64,000 nucleotides of DNA from Neobacillus paridis (GCF_016765675.1 NZ_JAESWB010000025.1:372001-436000), one strand, 5' to 3'; positions 38,931-47,996 are shown, counted from the stretch's first letter. The notes: generated by a model not told the origin, from the sequence alone. Numbers and translations: made by a program.

Positions 38931-39125
38931 ATGTCACGTATGATTTCATCGATATTAATGATTGGGTCGATTGGCTATTTTATCTACCGCTATCGATTCA
39001 GAATCATGAACTTACTGCTTGCATCTACCTGGCTGCGCCGGCTTGCAGTTGCATCCATGATGGGGTTACCGGGAGTAAAAAACAAATTAATGCAGTCTGT
39101 ATTTGGAAAACCATCTGAATGGTAA
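38931..39125 (+). CDS. Small basic membrane-associated protein
   Basis: 64 residues, not recognised. One hydrophobic stretch at residues ~4-17 then a basic amphipathic part (YRYRFRIMNLL, WLRRLAVASMMGLPG). AGGAGGG lies 7 bases before the ATG, which favours it over the TTG at 38925. It lies where B. subtilis has yqgO, before the rhomboid gene. Terminator overlaps its 3' end. Function unknown. Confidence 0.7.
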   Translation: MSRMISSILMIGSIGYFIYRYRFRIMNLLLASTWLRRLAVASMMGLPGVKNKLMQSVFGKPSEW

Positions 39126-39147
39126 ACGCCTCAGATGGTTTTATTTT
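39111..39147 (+). terminator. Terminator after the small membrane gene
   Basis: CCATCTGA/TCAGATGG stem with a 12-base loop containing the stop codon, followed by TTTTATTTTT. Confidence 0.85.
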
Positions 39148-39252
39148 TAATTCACTGATTTTTAATTGCATTGATAAAGGATGTTTGTTTCATCTCACTT
39201 CTTGTTTTCGATTATAATGAAAGAAGGAAATATTGTAGAAAGCAGGGGAGAG

Positions 39253-40815
39253 ATGAAGAGTAGAGAGGAATATATTTTTTGGAAATTGGCGCATAGTTTT
39301 ATTGCGGACTATGGTTATCGGATTATTCAATTGTTTGAAAATCATCAGGAACTCTGGCTTGAAAAACTTGAAAATAAAGCAGTTCCGATTATTCGGCTTA
39401 GACTTCAGGATTTAGATTGGAGCAATGTTTTACAACGGGATATTGAGTTTACCGCTGCCAATGGTGAACGAGTTCGGCAGCAGCTGAACCGGCGGGAACT
39501 GCCCATTTTAAACCTTTATATTAGTGAATATCCACCCGTTGATGAATATGAATTTCGGATTGAACACCCATATGTGCATCCTCAAGGAAATAAAACAACG
39601 GTACGGACCATTTTGTTGGCACAAGGTTTGATCGATCAAGGGTTTCAATTTCTATCAGAGGCAATGCAGCACCCGACTCAATTTCCTATCGCTGCGGAGT
39701 ATACCGAGTATGACGTTCAGACACTAAAGGCAGAAACTTTATCTTTAGCCATGAATAAAGAAAAAGCCGATAGAGCTATTCTTTTTAACAGCAAGCCCTT
39801 TTTTACATATGTGTTGATCGCCATTCAAGTAGCCGTATTTGTGTTGATGGAAATAAGCGGCGGGAGTACGAATACTTCCACACTTATTAAATTTGGAGCA
39901 AAAGTAAACCAACTCATTTATGATGGAGAGTGGTGGCGCTTTTTTACGCCAATTTTTCTGCATATTGGCTTCTTGCATTTACTGTTTAATACAATGGCCT
40001 TATATTATTTAGGAATCACCGTTGAACGCATCTTTGGCAAACTGCGTTTCTTGTTTATTTATCTCTTTGCCGGGGTAATAGGGTTTATCGCCAGCTTTAT
40101 ATTTAGCACAAATTTATCTGCCGGCGCCAGCGGAGCGATTTATGGCTGTTTTGGGGCCTTGCTTTATTTCGGTATGATTTATCCCAAATTATTTTCCCGA
40201 ACAATGGGCATGAATCTGCTGGTTGTGCTGGGAATTAACCTGATTTTTAGCTTCACGGCGCCTAGTATTGACAATGCTGGTCATTTGGGCGGGTTAGCAG
40301 GCGGCTTTCTGGCTGCAGGTATTGTACATTTTCCAAAGAGAAAGAAATGGCTGTTGCAAATGCTTTTCCTTATTATTTCCGTCGCGATAACGTGGGGAGC
40401 CCTGTCATACGGATATAGTCCGGCAGTCAAATCACAGGATGAAACTTCAGCCCTGATGATGGCCCAAGAATATCTTAAGCAAAAAAATTATGATGCTGCC
40501 TATCGTACGTTAAAAGATTTTGAAAAGAGTGCTGACCAGCCAACGGATAAGACATATTTTCTGTTATCCTATGCAGAAATAAAAAAGGGACTGCTCCCCG
40601 ATGCAAAATTACATTTACAAAAAGCGATTAACCTTAATCCAAAATTTCATGAAGCCTATTATAATCTGGCTCTAATCAATCTTGAACAAAATGATATAGA
40701 AGCAGCGAAGATGAACGCCGAAAAGGCGGCAAAACTGAAACCAGATCGCAATGATTACAAAAACTTGGTGCGGGAAATTAATCAACACCTTCAATCATCT
40801 GACGCAGGAGAATAG
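39253..40815 (+). CDS. yqgP: Rhomboid intramembrane serine protease with TPR tail
   Basis: About 520 residues. Cytosolic N-terminal domain (~1-175), then a seven-segment rhomboid core with the nucleophile in GASGAIYG (S293) and His in DNAGHLGGLAGG (H344), and conserved GGSTNTSTLIKFGA and EWWRFFTPIFLHIG. The last ~130 residues hold TPR repeats for protein contacts. In B. subtilis YqgP cleaves membrane proteins such as the Mg transporter MgtE. The ATG at 39253 follows AGGGGAG; an upstream ATG at 39181 lacks support. Converges with the next gene, overlapping its 3' end by 38 bases. Confidence 0.95.
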   Translation: MKSREEYIFWKLAHSFIADYGYRIIQLFENHQELWLEKLENKAVPIIRLRLQDLDWSNVLQRDIEFTAANGERVRQQLNRRELPILNLYISEYPPVDEYEFRIEHPYVHPQGNKTTVRTILLAQGLIDQGFQFLSEAMQHPTQFPIAAEYTEYDVQTLKAETLSLAMNKEKADRAILFNSKPFFTYVLIAIQVAVFVLMEISGGSTNTSTLIKFGAKVNQLIYDGEWWRFFTPIFLHIGFLHLLFNTMALYYLGITVERIFGKLRFLFIYLFAGVIGFIASFIFSTNLSAGASGAIYGCFGALLYFGMIYPKLFSRTMGMNLLVVLGINLIFSFTAPSIDNAGHLGGLAGGFLAAGIVHFPKRKKWLLQMLFLIISVAITWGALSYGYSPAVKSQDETSALMMAQEYLKQKNYDAAYRTLKDFEKSADQPTDKTYFLLSYAEIKKGLLPDAKLHLQKAINLNPKFHEAYYNLALINLEQNDIEAAKMNAEKAAKLKPDRNDYKNLVREINQHLQSSDAGE

Positions 40816-41641
40816 GTTCACCTTTGGCTGTTTCGGTTAACACCAGTAAATGGGTTTTATCTTTTGCTATTAAAATGAGCGGGAGGGTACTGCCTTTGGG
40901 ATCTATTATTGTACCATCCTGTTTCTTGATTCCAAGTAAATAATTTTTATAAAGCCCTTCCCACAGACGGCCAATGAACATGGCTGTTTCTTCTTTGTTA
41001 AAACCGGGGAAGTGGTTGCTGGCCATTTTGGAAAAAACATCCAACGGATATACATCATATTCGTCTAGGTGAATGCGGTAGTGCCTGACACCTTTATTTA
41101 GACTGTATTGCATCATTCGCCGCGTTTGTTCATCCAGGTTGGTTTTCCAACGGTTTTGGGCGGCCGTCTTGGGGGTATGGAAGCCAATATAGCTGTCTGT
41201 AGTTTGCTTGATTACGTATAGCTGATCCTGTGTCATCCGTTGTGCACTGAAAATGTCTTCGCCTTTTTCATGCAATTCAGCATGGTGGAAAGTGATTGCT
41301 TGCCACAAAGCGTTTTCTAAAGCGGGGATTGCTTTCGTTTGCGATAGGCTGTCCGTATGCTGCTTCCAGTCAGCTAACGTACCAATGAGCCGGCCGTTCG
41401 AATACAACAAGCCGGCATCTTGGCGTAAATAAGCTTGGCGGTCAAGTGTTGAGTGAATCCTCCATAAAATTTTTTGCCCGGTTAGGTTAAGTGAAGTACT
41501 GGCGGTTTTAAACGTAACATTTGTCGCAATTGGAAAGAAGGTAATACTTTCAAGTGCTTTCGGTTGTTTTAGATGCTCTTTAATTGTATAAAATGCCGAG
41601 AAAAGAATCATCATCCCGACTAAAATGTAAACCCTTTTCAT
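40778..41641 (-). CDS. Conserved hypothetical membrane-anchored protein
   Basis: About 287 residues. A single N-terminal membrane segment (MKRVYILVGMMILFSAFY) followed by an extracytoplasmic soluble domain; no known motif recognised. The ATG at 41641 lies about 10 bases after GGGAAGGA; the ATG at 41653 abuts that site. The 3' end overlaps yqgP on the opposite strand by 38 bases. Bacillus genomes carry similar unknown proteins beside yqgP. Confidence 0.72.
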   Translation of the reverse strand: MKRVYILVGMMILFSAFYTIKEHLKQPKALESITFFPIATNVTFKTASTSLNLTGQKILWRIHSTLDRQAYLRQDAGLLYSNGRLIGTLADWKQHTDSLSQTKAIPALENALWQAITFHHAELHEKGEDIFSAQRMTQDQLYVIKQTTDSYIGFHTPKTAAQNRWKTNLDEQTRRMMQYSLNKGVRHYRIHLDEYDVYPLDVFSKMASNHFPGFNKEETAMFIGRLWEGLYKNYLLGIKKQDGTIIDPKGSTLPLILIAKDKTHLLVLTETAKGEPILLRQMIEGVD

Positions 41642-41750
41642 TTTTGCTTTCATCCTTCCCGGGACAGAGATGTGTTTGTCCTACTATTGTTATATGGGAA
41701 AATGAAGCAGCCAATGACAAGAAAAGGACAATTTCATGACTATTAATGTT

Positions 41751-41833
41751 TCTTTCCGATGTCGCATACATTCAACTAGGACTCATGAACGTCCTTAAGG
41801 ACTTGCCAGTCGGCAAGTTTTCAATTAAACATG
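41751..41833 (+). repeat. Dispersed hairpin repeat, copy 1
   Basis: 83 bases closely similar to 44552-44634. Contains GTCCTTAAGGAC (41791-41802) and CTTGCC-AGTC-GGCAAG (41802-41817) and a shared ATGTCGCATA plus ATTCAAC block. Copy 2 has a CTTGCC/GGCGAG variant that keeps pairing through a G-T pair. The rest of the 41642-42008 interval shows only the yqgQ ribosome site (AGGTGG, 41994-41999). Confidence 0.7.
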
Positions 41834-42008
41834 AAAGAGTATATTGCCCTTGAGGATTCGTTTTGTCATAGGTTATACTTTGAATGGAAAGAGGGCTCAG
41901 TATTACGTTATTATCTTCAAGCTGTTTACGGGCGACCGCCAAAAAGGTCATTTGCTTCTCCGCTTTAAGGGTAACAAAGAAGAAATGAAAGGCAGGTGGC
42001 ACATTTCA

Positions 42009-42218
42009 ATGAAAACAATCTATGATATACAGCAGTATCTTAAACAATTTGGGACAATCATTTATATTGGTGATCGGATTGCGGACCTTGAATTAATGGA
42101 AGTGGAATTAAAGGAATTGTATCAATCACAATTAATCGAACCTCGTGAATACCAGAGCGCCCTTTTGCTGTTAAGACATGAAATCCAAATGGAAAAAGAT
42201 AAAAGACAGGTGAAATAA
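42009..42218 (+). CDS. yqgQ: DUF910 family protein YqgQ
   Basis: 69-residue helical protein of the YqgQ family, unknown function, rich in Leu, Gln and Glu (YDIQQYLKQFGTIIYIGDR). The ATG at 42009 is preceded by AGGTGG; the longer open frame from 41844 runs through the repeat-bearing intergenic DNA and is unlikely to be coding. The stop is 1 base before the glcK start, so the two genes are tightly linked, as in B. subtilis. Confidence 0.9.
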   Translation: MKTIYDIQQYLKQFGTIIYIGDRIADLELMEVELKELYQSQLIEPREYQSALLLLRHEIQMEKDKRQVK

Positions 42219-42219
42219 G

Positions 42220-43194
42220 TTGACAAAACAATGGATAGCCGGCGTTGATTTAGGTGGCACGACCACTAAGATTGCTTTCATAACATTGGACGGAGAAATT
42301 ATTGAGAAATGGGAAATCCCCACAGACAATACTGATAAAGGAAAAAATATAACGAGAAATATTGCTAATTCAATCACTGAAAAGCTGGGAAACCTGGGTC
42401 AGAAGAAGGATCAGCTGCTTGGTGTTGGTATGGGAGCACCGGGACCTGTGGATTATAAAACAGGTGTCATCTTAAATGCAGTAAACTTGGGCTGGCATGA
42501 TAATTTTCCGCTAAAGGATTATCTTGAAGCAGCGACAGCGCTTCCGGCCATCATTGAAAATGATGCCAACTGTGCTGCTTTAGGCGAGATGTGGAAGGGT
42601 GCCGGGAATGGGGCAAAGGAACTTGTTTGTGTCACCTTAGGAACTGGGGTTGGCGGTGGTGTCATCACCAACGGAAAGATAGTCCAAGGAATGAATGGTG
42701 CTGCGGGTGAAATCGGTCATATTACCGTTATTCCTTCTGGGGGGGCTCAGTGTAACTGTGGAAAGACAGGCTGTCTGGAAACAGTGGCTTCTGCAACCGG
42801 AATTGTTAGGTTAGCGAAGGAAGTACTTGCAAAGCCGACAATGGCAGGGGAACTTGCCGAAAAATATACGGCCAATGGCTATATTTCGGCAAAAGATGTC
42901 TTCGATTGTGCCCGAAATCAGGATGTATTAGCTAATCATGTTTTGGATGAGGTCGCTTTCTATTTAGGATTGGCATTGGCCAACATCGCTAATACCTTAA
43001 ATCCAGAAAAAATCGTTCTGGGCGGCGGTGTTTCAAAAGCAGGCAATATCTTGCTGAAAGCTGTAAGAGAACAATTTGAACGTTTTGCCTTTTCCGCGGT
43101 ACGCGCCTCAACAAAGCTGACACTTGCTACATTAGGGAATGATGCCGGAGTAATCGGTGCCGCCTGGTTGATAAAAGAAAAGATTGAAAGCTAA
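42220..43194 (+). CDS. glcK: ROK-family glucokinase
   Basis: Phosphorylates glucose to glucose-6-phosphate. 324 residues: N-terminal phosphate loop GVDLGGTTTKIAF, IENDANCAALGE near residue 105, TLGTGVGGGVI near 140, and the ROK zinc-ligand motif CNCGKTGCLE near 175. Start is TTG with AGGTGA 6 bases upstream. In an operon with yqgQ; may feed the local lactate fermentation. Confidence 0.95.
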   Translation: MTKQWIAGVDLGGTTTKIAFITLDGEIIEKWEIPTDNTDKGKNITRNIANSITEKLGNLGQKKDQLLGVGMGAPGPVDYKTGVILNAVNLGWHDNFPLKDYLEAATALPAIIENDANCAALGEMWKGAGNGAKELVCVTLGTGVGGGVITNGKIVQGMNGAAGEIGHITVIPSGGAQCNCGKTGCLETVASATGIVRLAKEVLAKPTMAGELAEKYTANGYISAKDVFDCARNQDVLANHVLDEVAFYLGLALANIANTLNPEKIVLGGGVSKAGNILLKAVREQFERFAFSAVRASTKLTLATLGNDAGVIGAAWLIKEKIES

Positions 43195-43218
43195 AAAGCC
43201 TGCCTGCAGGCTTTTTAT
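43193..43218 (+). terminator. Terminator after glcK
   Basis: AAAAAGCCTG/CAGGCTTTTT hairpin overlapping the end of glcK. Confidence 0.87.
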
Positions 43219-43335
43219 TTGGATAATCTTAAATGTAGGACTTATTTCCTGTCTCTGAAATAATTCAGAAAAATTTGAAACATATTTGCCATTTTATTCG
43301 TATTAATAGATAGAGAAAATTGGGGGAGGGGGAAA

Positions 43336-44472
43336 ATGCTTCGATTACATAAAAACTTGTCTGATTTGGCGATTCTTTTTGTTGTAATACCCCTGCTATT
43401 AAGTGCCTGCATGCAACAGGAACCGGAAAAACCAAAAGTGAGTGTTCCGGTGGCAACTGAAAAAACCAAAGACATTCCTGCTTCACATGTTAGGGAATGG
43501 AAATTACCGATTGCCATTCCAGAAGGTGAATTTGATAAAATTGCTGGCTGGCTTACAGATACCCAAATTCTTTACATAACCAATCTTCAGCAATCATCAA
43601 ATGTCTATCGCTATGATCTTTTATCGGGAAAAAGCGAATTGATTTTTCATAGTGATCATCCTATCGTTTCCTTGCAGATCAGCCCTGCCAAAAAGTATCT
43701 GTTAATTCACTCTTCTCCTTCAACATACGAGGGAGTGGTCACAATTATTGATATGAATGGAACAGTGCTGCTTAAGAAAGTACTTGTTTCTCATGAATTA
43801 GCATATGAATGGAATCCTTATGATGAGTCGAAAGTACTGATTACTGAATTTGCCGAGGATTGGACCTTTAAAGTACTATTAATGGATCTAAAAAATAATG
43901 AGACTACTAAGCTTTCCCTGTCACAGCCTTTTATAAAGTGGTTGTCTCAAACCCAACTGGCCTATGTAAATTGGGATAAGGAACAACCTGTATTAGTTGC
44001 CCCGCTGATCAGGAAGGACTTAAAGACAGGAAAAGAGACACCTTTGTTTAAGGATCTGATCCAATTCTCAGCATTTCCTCATCTGCTGATGACAATAACA
44101 GTCAACGATCAACAACGATCCAATGCGATTTATTCCTTCTATGATCGAGAGTTTAAGCAATTATTTTCATTTTCAATTCCTCAATTGACAAAGTTTTCAG
44201 ATTGGCTGGTTCCTTATTTTGATTATAACGAATCCAGTGGGAGCTTCATTACCCTCCAGCCAAGAAATAGTGGGGAGGCGGACACCTATACTGGCGGTTT
44301 TGACCTTGTGAAATATAATCTTAACAAAGAGGAGAAACAACTCATCATGGGGGGCTTGGAAAATGAGCCAGTAATTTTTGCTCCTTCCGGAGAAGCGCTT
44401 CTATACGGCAATCGTTTTGAAAAAATAATTGATCTTCATGAAAGAAAACTTTATCAGGCCTTAAAGGAATAA
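43336..44472 (+). CDS. yqgU: YqgU-like beta-propeller lipoprotein
   Basis: 378 residues. Lipoprotein signal peptide with Cys in LLLSACMQQ (residue ~25), then a secreted domain of repeated WD/propeller-like blades (residues ~55-375: GWLTDTQILYIT, YRYDLLSGKS, LLMDLKNNETTKL, FVKYNL). Ligand unknown. GGGGGAGGG precedes the ATG. Matches B. subtilis YqgU by order (after glcK) and length. Confidence 0.82.
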   Translation: MLRLHKNLSDLAILFVVIPLLLSACMQQEPEKPKVSVPVATEKTKDIPASHVREWKLPIAIPEGEFDKIAGWLTDTQILYITNLQQSSNVYRYDLLSGKSELIFHSDHPIVSLQISPAKKYLLIHSSPSTYEGVVTIIDMNGTVLLKKVLVSHELAYEWNPYDESKVLITEFAEDWTFKVLLMDLKNNETTKLSLSQPFIKWLSQTQLAYVNWDKEQPVLVAPLIRKDLKTGKETPLFKDLIQFSAFPHLLMTITVNDQQRSNAIYSFYDREFKQLFSFSIPQLTKFSDWLVPYFDYNESSGSFITLQPRNSGEADTYTGGFDLVKYNLNKEEKQLIMGGLENEPVIFAPSGEALLYGNRFEKIIDLHERKLYQALKE

Positions 44473-44480
44473 GGAGTTAA

Positions 44481-44508
44481 AAAAAGACTGTCGCTGGACA
44501 GTCTTTTT
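44481..44508 (+). terminator. Terminator after yqgU
   Basis: Stem AAAAAGACTGTC/GACAGTCTTTTT with a 4-base loop. Confidence 0.9.
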
Positions 44509-44551
44509 GCAGGAACAAGACCTATACCTGTTCCGAAGGCGCTTGCACTTT

Positions 44552-44634
44552 TCTTTCCTATGTCGCATAAATTCAACAACGCCTCATGAATCGTCCTTCA
44601 GGACTTGCCAGTCGGCGAGTGTTCATTTAATGAG
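44552..44634 (+). repeat. Dispersed hairpin repeat, copy 2
   Basis: Second copy of the 41751-41833 element, about 80% identical by eye, in the same orientation. Hairpins are GTCCTTCAGGAC (44593-44604) and CTTGCC-AGTC-GGCGAG (44604-44619). Its right end reaches into the last codons of the DUF2759 gene on the minus strand. Confidence 0.7.
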
Positions 44635-44803
44635 TTCCTGTTGGAAATCCTGAATGAATAACAGTCATAACGGTAAACCAGCCAAAAACAGCAAATGAAG
44701 CAATTCCCCAAAATGCCCCTAAAAGATTTTTATTCTTTAGGGCAGTGAATGCACCAATTGCTGCAAGCAGCGTAACTAACCCAAAAATAATAACTAATCC
44801 CAT
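44627..44803 (-). CDS. yqgW: DUF2759 family small membrane protein
   Basis: 58 residues with two hydrophobic segments (MGLVIIFGLVTLLAAIGAF; NLLGAFWGIASFAVFGWFTVM) and nothing else recognisable. The ATG at 44803 has AAGGGGGA 8 bases upstream; a start at 44833 is possible but has no better site. Position between yqgU and yqgX supports YqgW. Function unknown. Confidence 0.8.
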   Translation of the reverse strand: MGLVIIFGLVTLLAAIGAFTALKNKNLLGAFWGIASFAVFGWFTVMTVIHSGFPTGTH

Positions 44804-45023
44804 GAATAATCCCCCTTTATGGCTATTGCCCATTGTTAGAAAAAATTATGTAACAATATTATATACATTCCTTTCCTATTTTATATTTTTTTCTGACATT
44901 TGTCGAGGATAAAAAAGTAATATTCATAAGCGGCTTTGATTTAGCCATGATGATTTCTTTTTTTCTTTTGCTGAATAGTGTTAAAATAAGTATTATCGTC
45001 ATTCCAATTTGGAGGTACCGTTC

Positions 45024-45662
45024 ATGAAATGGCAACAACTTCCCTTAGGGAGCTTACAAACAAATTGCTATATCGTCGAGAATCCTGATCGCTCGTGTTT
45101 AATCTTCGATCCGGGCGGTGAAGCGAAGAAACTGATCAGTTTACTTCAATCCAGAAGCTTAAAACCGTTAGCAATATTATTAACCCATGCTCATTTTGAT
45201 CATATCGGTGCTGTAGAAGAAATTCGCGAAACGTACCATATTCCAGTTTATGTTCATAAACAGGAGGAAAAATGGCTTTTGGACCCAGCTTTAAATGGAT
45301 CGCAGTTTTTTTCTGTGATCGAACCTATTAAAGTGAATCCTGCTGATCAGCTGATTCAAAATGAAGGGAAAATGAAAATTGCTGACTTTACGATGACGGT
45401 TTTTCATACACCAGGCCATTCACCAGGAAGTGTCTCATATTATTTTGAGAATGAAGGAGTCGTCATCGCGGGGGATGCCTTGTTTCAAGGCAGTATCGGC
45501 CGTACCGATTTGCCGGGCGGAAATCAATCGATGTTGTTGAAGAGTATTCATGATAAACTTTTAACACTTCCGGAGGAAACGTATGTATTACCTGGTCATG
45601 GGGGAGTGACTACGATTGCCGCGGAAATGGATAGCAATCCGTTCTTGAATGGTTTTTTATAA
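45024..45662 (+). CDS. yqgX: Metallo-beta-lactamase fold hydrolase YqgX
   Basis: 212 residues; glyoxalase II-like MBL enzyme. Metal-binding HxHxDH (THAHFDHIGA) near residue 56, HTPGHSPGS near 135, the Asp in IAGDALF near 154, and the last His in VLPGHGG near 195. The substrate is unknown, perhaps an S-acyl thiol. ATG at 45024 with GGAGGT 7 bases upstream; TTG at 45009 is less likely. Confidence 0.92.
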   Translation: MKWQQLPLGSLQTNCYIVENPDRSCLIFDPGGEAKKLISLLQSRSLKPLAILLTHAHFDHIGAVEEIRETYHIPVYVHKQEEKWLLDPALNGSQFFSVIEPIKVNPADQLIQNEGKMKIADFTMTVFHTPGHSPGSVSYYFENEGVVIAGDALFQGSIGRTDLPGGNQSMLLKSIHDKLLTLPEETYVLPGHGGVTTIAAEMDSNPFLNGFL

Positions 45663-45709
45663 AGAGGATCGCTAAGACTCCTGCAATCTGATAGGCCCAA
45701 ACTGCCAAT

Positions 45710-45741
45710 AGAAAAGCCCTTCTTATGTGAAGGGCTTTTCT
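45710..45741 (+). terminator. Terminator after yqgX
   Basis: 13-bp perfect stem AGAAAAGCCCTTC/GAAGGGCTTTTCT with a 6-base loop. Confidence 0.87.
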
Positions 45742-45775
45742 GGGGGATGTTCTATTCATGTAATGGGAGGGGATA

Positions 45776-45832
45776 TTGTTAAGCTACTACATTTACAATA
45801 TAATAAAGTTTTCACTATGTCAATAGTGTTAA
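45776..45832 (+). promoter_or_regulatory. Promoter and palindrome before the MidA gene
   Basis: TTGTTA (45776-45781), 17 bases, TATAAT (45799-45804). Just downstream, CACTAT-GTCA-ATAGTG (45813-45828) is a perfect palindrome that could be an operator. The right half continues as ATAGTGTTAA, a 10-mer also found before yqgX (44975) and, inverted, before the SufR-like gene (48073). Confidence 0.6.
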
Positions 45833-45849
45833 TGTAAAAAGGAGTATGT

Positions 45850-46938
45850 ATGATTCCCTATTTAGAAAAGTTAATTTTAGATTCACCCGGTCATTTAATA
45901 ACCTATGCTGACTTCATGTCCGCAGCCCTCTATCATCCGGAATACGGCTATTATATGAAAGCAAAACAAAAAATAGGCCGCCAAGGAGATTTTATTACTA
46001 CCAGTAATATTTCTGATGTCTATGGAAGATTGATGGCTAAGTGGTTTGCTGCCCTGTGTAAAAAGACGAAGATTCCCTATTATTTTTGCGAGATTGGTGC
46101 CGGTAATGGCCGCTTTGCACATGCATTTTTGCAAGAGTGGACAGCCACGATCAAGACACCCATACAATACATAATCATTGAGACCAGTCCCTATCATCGA
46201 ATGCTGCAAAAAGAATTGTTAGAACCATTTCCATTCGTTTCTCAATATGAACGTTTAGCTGATTTGAATTCAATGGAGGGGATGATTTTTTCTAATGAGC
46301 TTTTTGATGCATTACCGGTCCATGTCATTGAAAAAGAAAATGCCCAGCTGTTTGAAATCATGATTGGGATGAAAGCTGATCAGCTAATTGAACATAAAGT
46401 GCCTTTAACAAATCAAGAGATTATTTCTTTTTTGCAGGAAAATCAAATTGATTTACTAGAACGGCAACGGCTGGAGATTCCCCTAGCAATGAACGATATG
46501 CTGCAACAAATTGCCTCAGCTTTGATAAGAGGAATAGTGGTGACGGCGGATTATGGTTATACAAGAGAGGAATGGATGGATCCGCGGAGAGCGAGAGGGA
46601 GCTTAAGAGGGTTTTATCAGCATCAGCTGATTGATAACGTGCTTCTGCATCCCGGTGAAATGGATATTACCAGCCATATCCATATTGATCATTTGATTCA
46701 AAAAGGTAACGACCTCAATCTGCAATTTGTAACAAAGCTGAGACAGGATGAATTTTTGTTAAAAGCCGGAATTTTAAAGGAATTAGAGGATCATTATGAC
46801 CCGAACCCGTTTTCAGAAGTGAGCAGGCGAAACAGGGCGATTCGCAGCCTAATTATGCCCGGTGGAATCAGTTCCTATTTTCAGATTGTTATCCAGCAAA
46901 AAGGATTAAATCATATGAGTGATGCTATTTTGTCATGA
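45850..46938 (+). CDS. MidA/NDUFAF7-family SAM methyltransferase
   Basis: 362-residue protein of the DUF185/MidA family (relatives methylate an arginine of complex I; the bacterial target is unknown). N-terminal ITYADFMSAALYHPEYGYY, SAM-binding CEIGAGNGRFA near residue 80, IIIETSPYHR near 115 and NELFDALPVH near 150 are the conserved blocks. GGAGTATGT precedes the ATG. Single gene with its own promoter and terminator. Confidence 0.9.
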   Translation: MIPYLEKLILDSPGHLITYADFMSAALYHPEYGYYMKAKQKIGRQGDFITTSNISDVYGRLMAKWFAALCKKTKIPYYFCEIGAGNGRFAHAFLQEWTATIKTPIQYIIIETSPYHRMLQKELLEPFPFVSQYERLADLNSMEGMIFSNELFDALPVHVIEKENAQLFEIMIGMKADQLIEHKVPLTNQEIISFLQENQIDLLERQRLEIPLAMNDMLQQIASALIRGIVVTADYGYTREEWMDPRRARGSLRGFYQHQLIDNVLLHPGEMDITSHIHIDHLIQKGNDLNLQFVTKLRQDEFLLKAGILKELEDHYDPNPFSEVSRRNRAIRSLIMPGGISSYFQIVIQQKGLNHMSDAILS

Positions 46939-46940
46939 AA

Positions 46941-46970
46941 AAACGCCGGAAATTTATCCGGCGTTTCTTT
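46941..46970. terminator. Terminator midA/DUF2626 (bidirectional)
   Basis: AAACGCCGGA/TCCGGCGTTT stem with a 6-base loop and flanking A and T runs, between converging genes. Confidence 0.9.
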
Positions 46971-46976
46971 TAAAAC

Positions 46977-47216
46977 TTACTGTCCACCCAATGGCATCAT
47001 GAACGTAGTCCAGTATGTGAAGCCCGCAAAGAAAATGGTCAGATAGGCCCCAAACACATACATATACATACGCTCAGAAAGTTTTAGATAGCTTAGCAGG
47101 ACAAAGAAACCAGTTTGAGCTAAGAAAAGCATGGCTGTTTTATCCATACCACCTAGAAAAAACATGACCGTAAAAATGCCTGTCCAGAAACCACAAACTC
47201 TAAACATGCGATCCAT
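46977..47216 (-). CDS. yqgY: DUF2626 small membrane protein YqgY
   Basis: 79 residues with three hydrophobic segments (TGIFTVMFFLGG, AMLFLAQTGFFVLLSYL, MYVFGAYLTIFFAGFTYW). The family DUF2626 is short and restricted to Bacillaceae; role unknown. AAAGGAGGGG lies upstream of the ATG at 47216. Synteny with yqgY. Confidence 0.87.
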   Translation of the reverse strand: MDRMFRVCGFWTGIFTVMFFLGGMDKTAMLFLAQTGFFVLLSYLKLSERMYMYVFGAYLTIFFAGFTYWTTFMMPLGGQ

Positions 47217-47300
47217 ATGTATCCCCTCCTTTTACCCTACGATACCATCAATACAATATTATAAAGTAAAAGTCGGCAGAATGTAAATAATGGTTTCGTA

Positions 47301-47996
47301 TTAGTTTGTTACAAGTGCTTGATAGGAGCAAGTTTCGCATCCAGAAATGATATTTTCTTTTTCAACCAATTGGACAGAATCGAATAAGACTTCAAACATG
47401 CCCTTGAGGAATTCTTGGTGCATGCTGCAAACTGTTTCGTGCTCTTCTGCCACTTCTTTAAATGGGCAATTAAAAATTTGAAAATAAATTTTTGTTTTAT
47501 CACCGTTGGCTTCAAATTCAGGGTAGAAGCCAGCTAGGGTAGCAGCATTTTGTAATAAACTTAACTTTTCATCAAAGTTTAATTCATCACTCAGTGATCT
47601 TTTTGCCTTTTCTTGTTCAATTAATTCAGCGCCAAATCGTTTCCCTGTTAAAAAAAGCGCCTGCTTTCCAGCCTCTCCAAGTGTTAGCATTGTTTGGATA
47701 GCTACCTTTGATAACAACATGTAATCACGGAATGGGAAATGAAGTTGGATCACATCGTCGGATAAACGATATAATCTGCTGGGTCTTCCGCCTTTTCCGG
47801 TTTTCTTCGTTTCTGATACAAGCATATTGACATCTTCAAGTTTTGATAGATGCAACCGCGCCACATTCGGGTGGATATTAAAATTATCCGCTACTTCTTG
47901 AACTGTCACTTCTTTATGACGTTTCGTAATATACTGATAAATGTAGTATCGTGTTGGATCTGACAAAACGTTAGTAATCTTTAATGTTTGTTCCAT
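47301..47996 (-). CDS. SufR-like winged-helix regulator with Fe-S cysteines
   Basis: 231 residues. N-terminal ArsR/DeoR-like winged helix (DPTRYYIYQYI ... VQEVADNFNIHPNVARLHLSKLED), then a wing (GGRPSRLYRL) and a helical domain. C-terminal cysteines at about 177, 190, 220 and 223: NCPFKEVAEEHETVC has the C-x12-C spacing of cyanobacterial SufR, and SGCETCSYQ gives C-x2-C. This suggests a [4Fe-4S] sensor of the COG2345 group. The ATG at 47996 follows GAGGTGAGA. Target genes unknown; a shared 10-mer near its own start and nearby genes may be its operator. Confidence 0.82.
   Translation of the reverse strand: MEQTLKITNVLSDPTRYYIYQYITKRHKEVTVQEVADNFNIHPNVARLHLSKLEDVNMLVSETKKTGKGGRPSRLYRLSDDVIQLHFPFRDYMLLSKVAIQTMLTLGEAGKQALFLTGKRFGAELIEQEKAKRSLSDELNFDEKLSLLQNAATLAGFYPEFEANGDKTKIYFQIFNCPFKEVAEEHETVCSMHQEFLKGMFEVLFDSVQLVEKENIISGCETCSYQALVTN

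Noticed and set aside
41772..42002. Minus-strand 76-codon ORF
   Set aside because: It crosses the hairpin repeat and has no ribosome site or recognisable family; it is more likely chance.
41844..42008. Upstream extension of the yqgQ frame (55 extra codons)
   Set aside because: It has no ribosome site, runs through non-conserved intergenic DNA, and the 69-residue form from 42009 matches the family length.
43242..43517. Minus-strand ORFs overlapping the yqgU start
   Set aside because: They oppose a lipoprotein gene with a clear lipobox and have no ribosome site.
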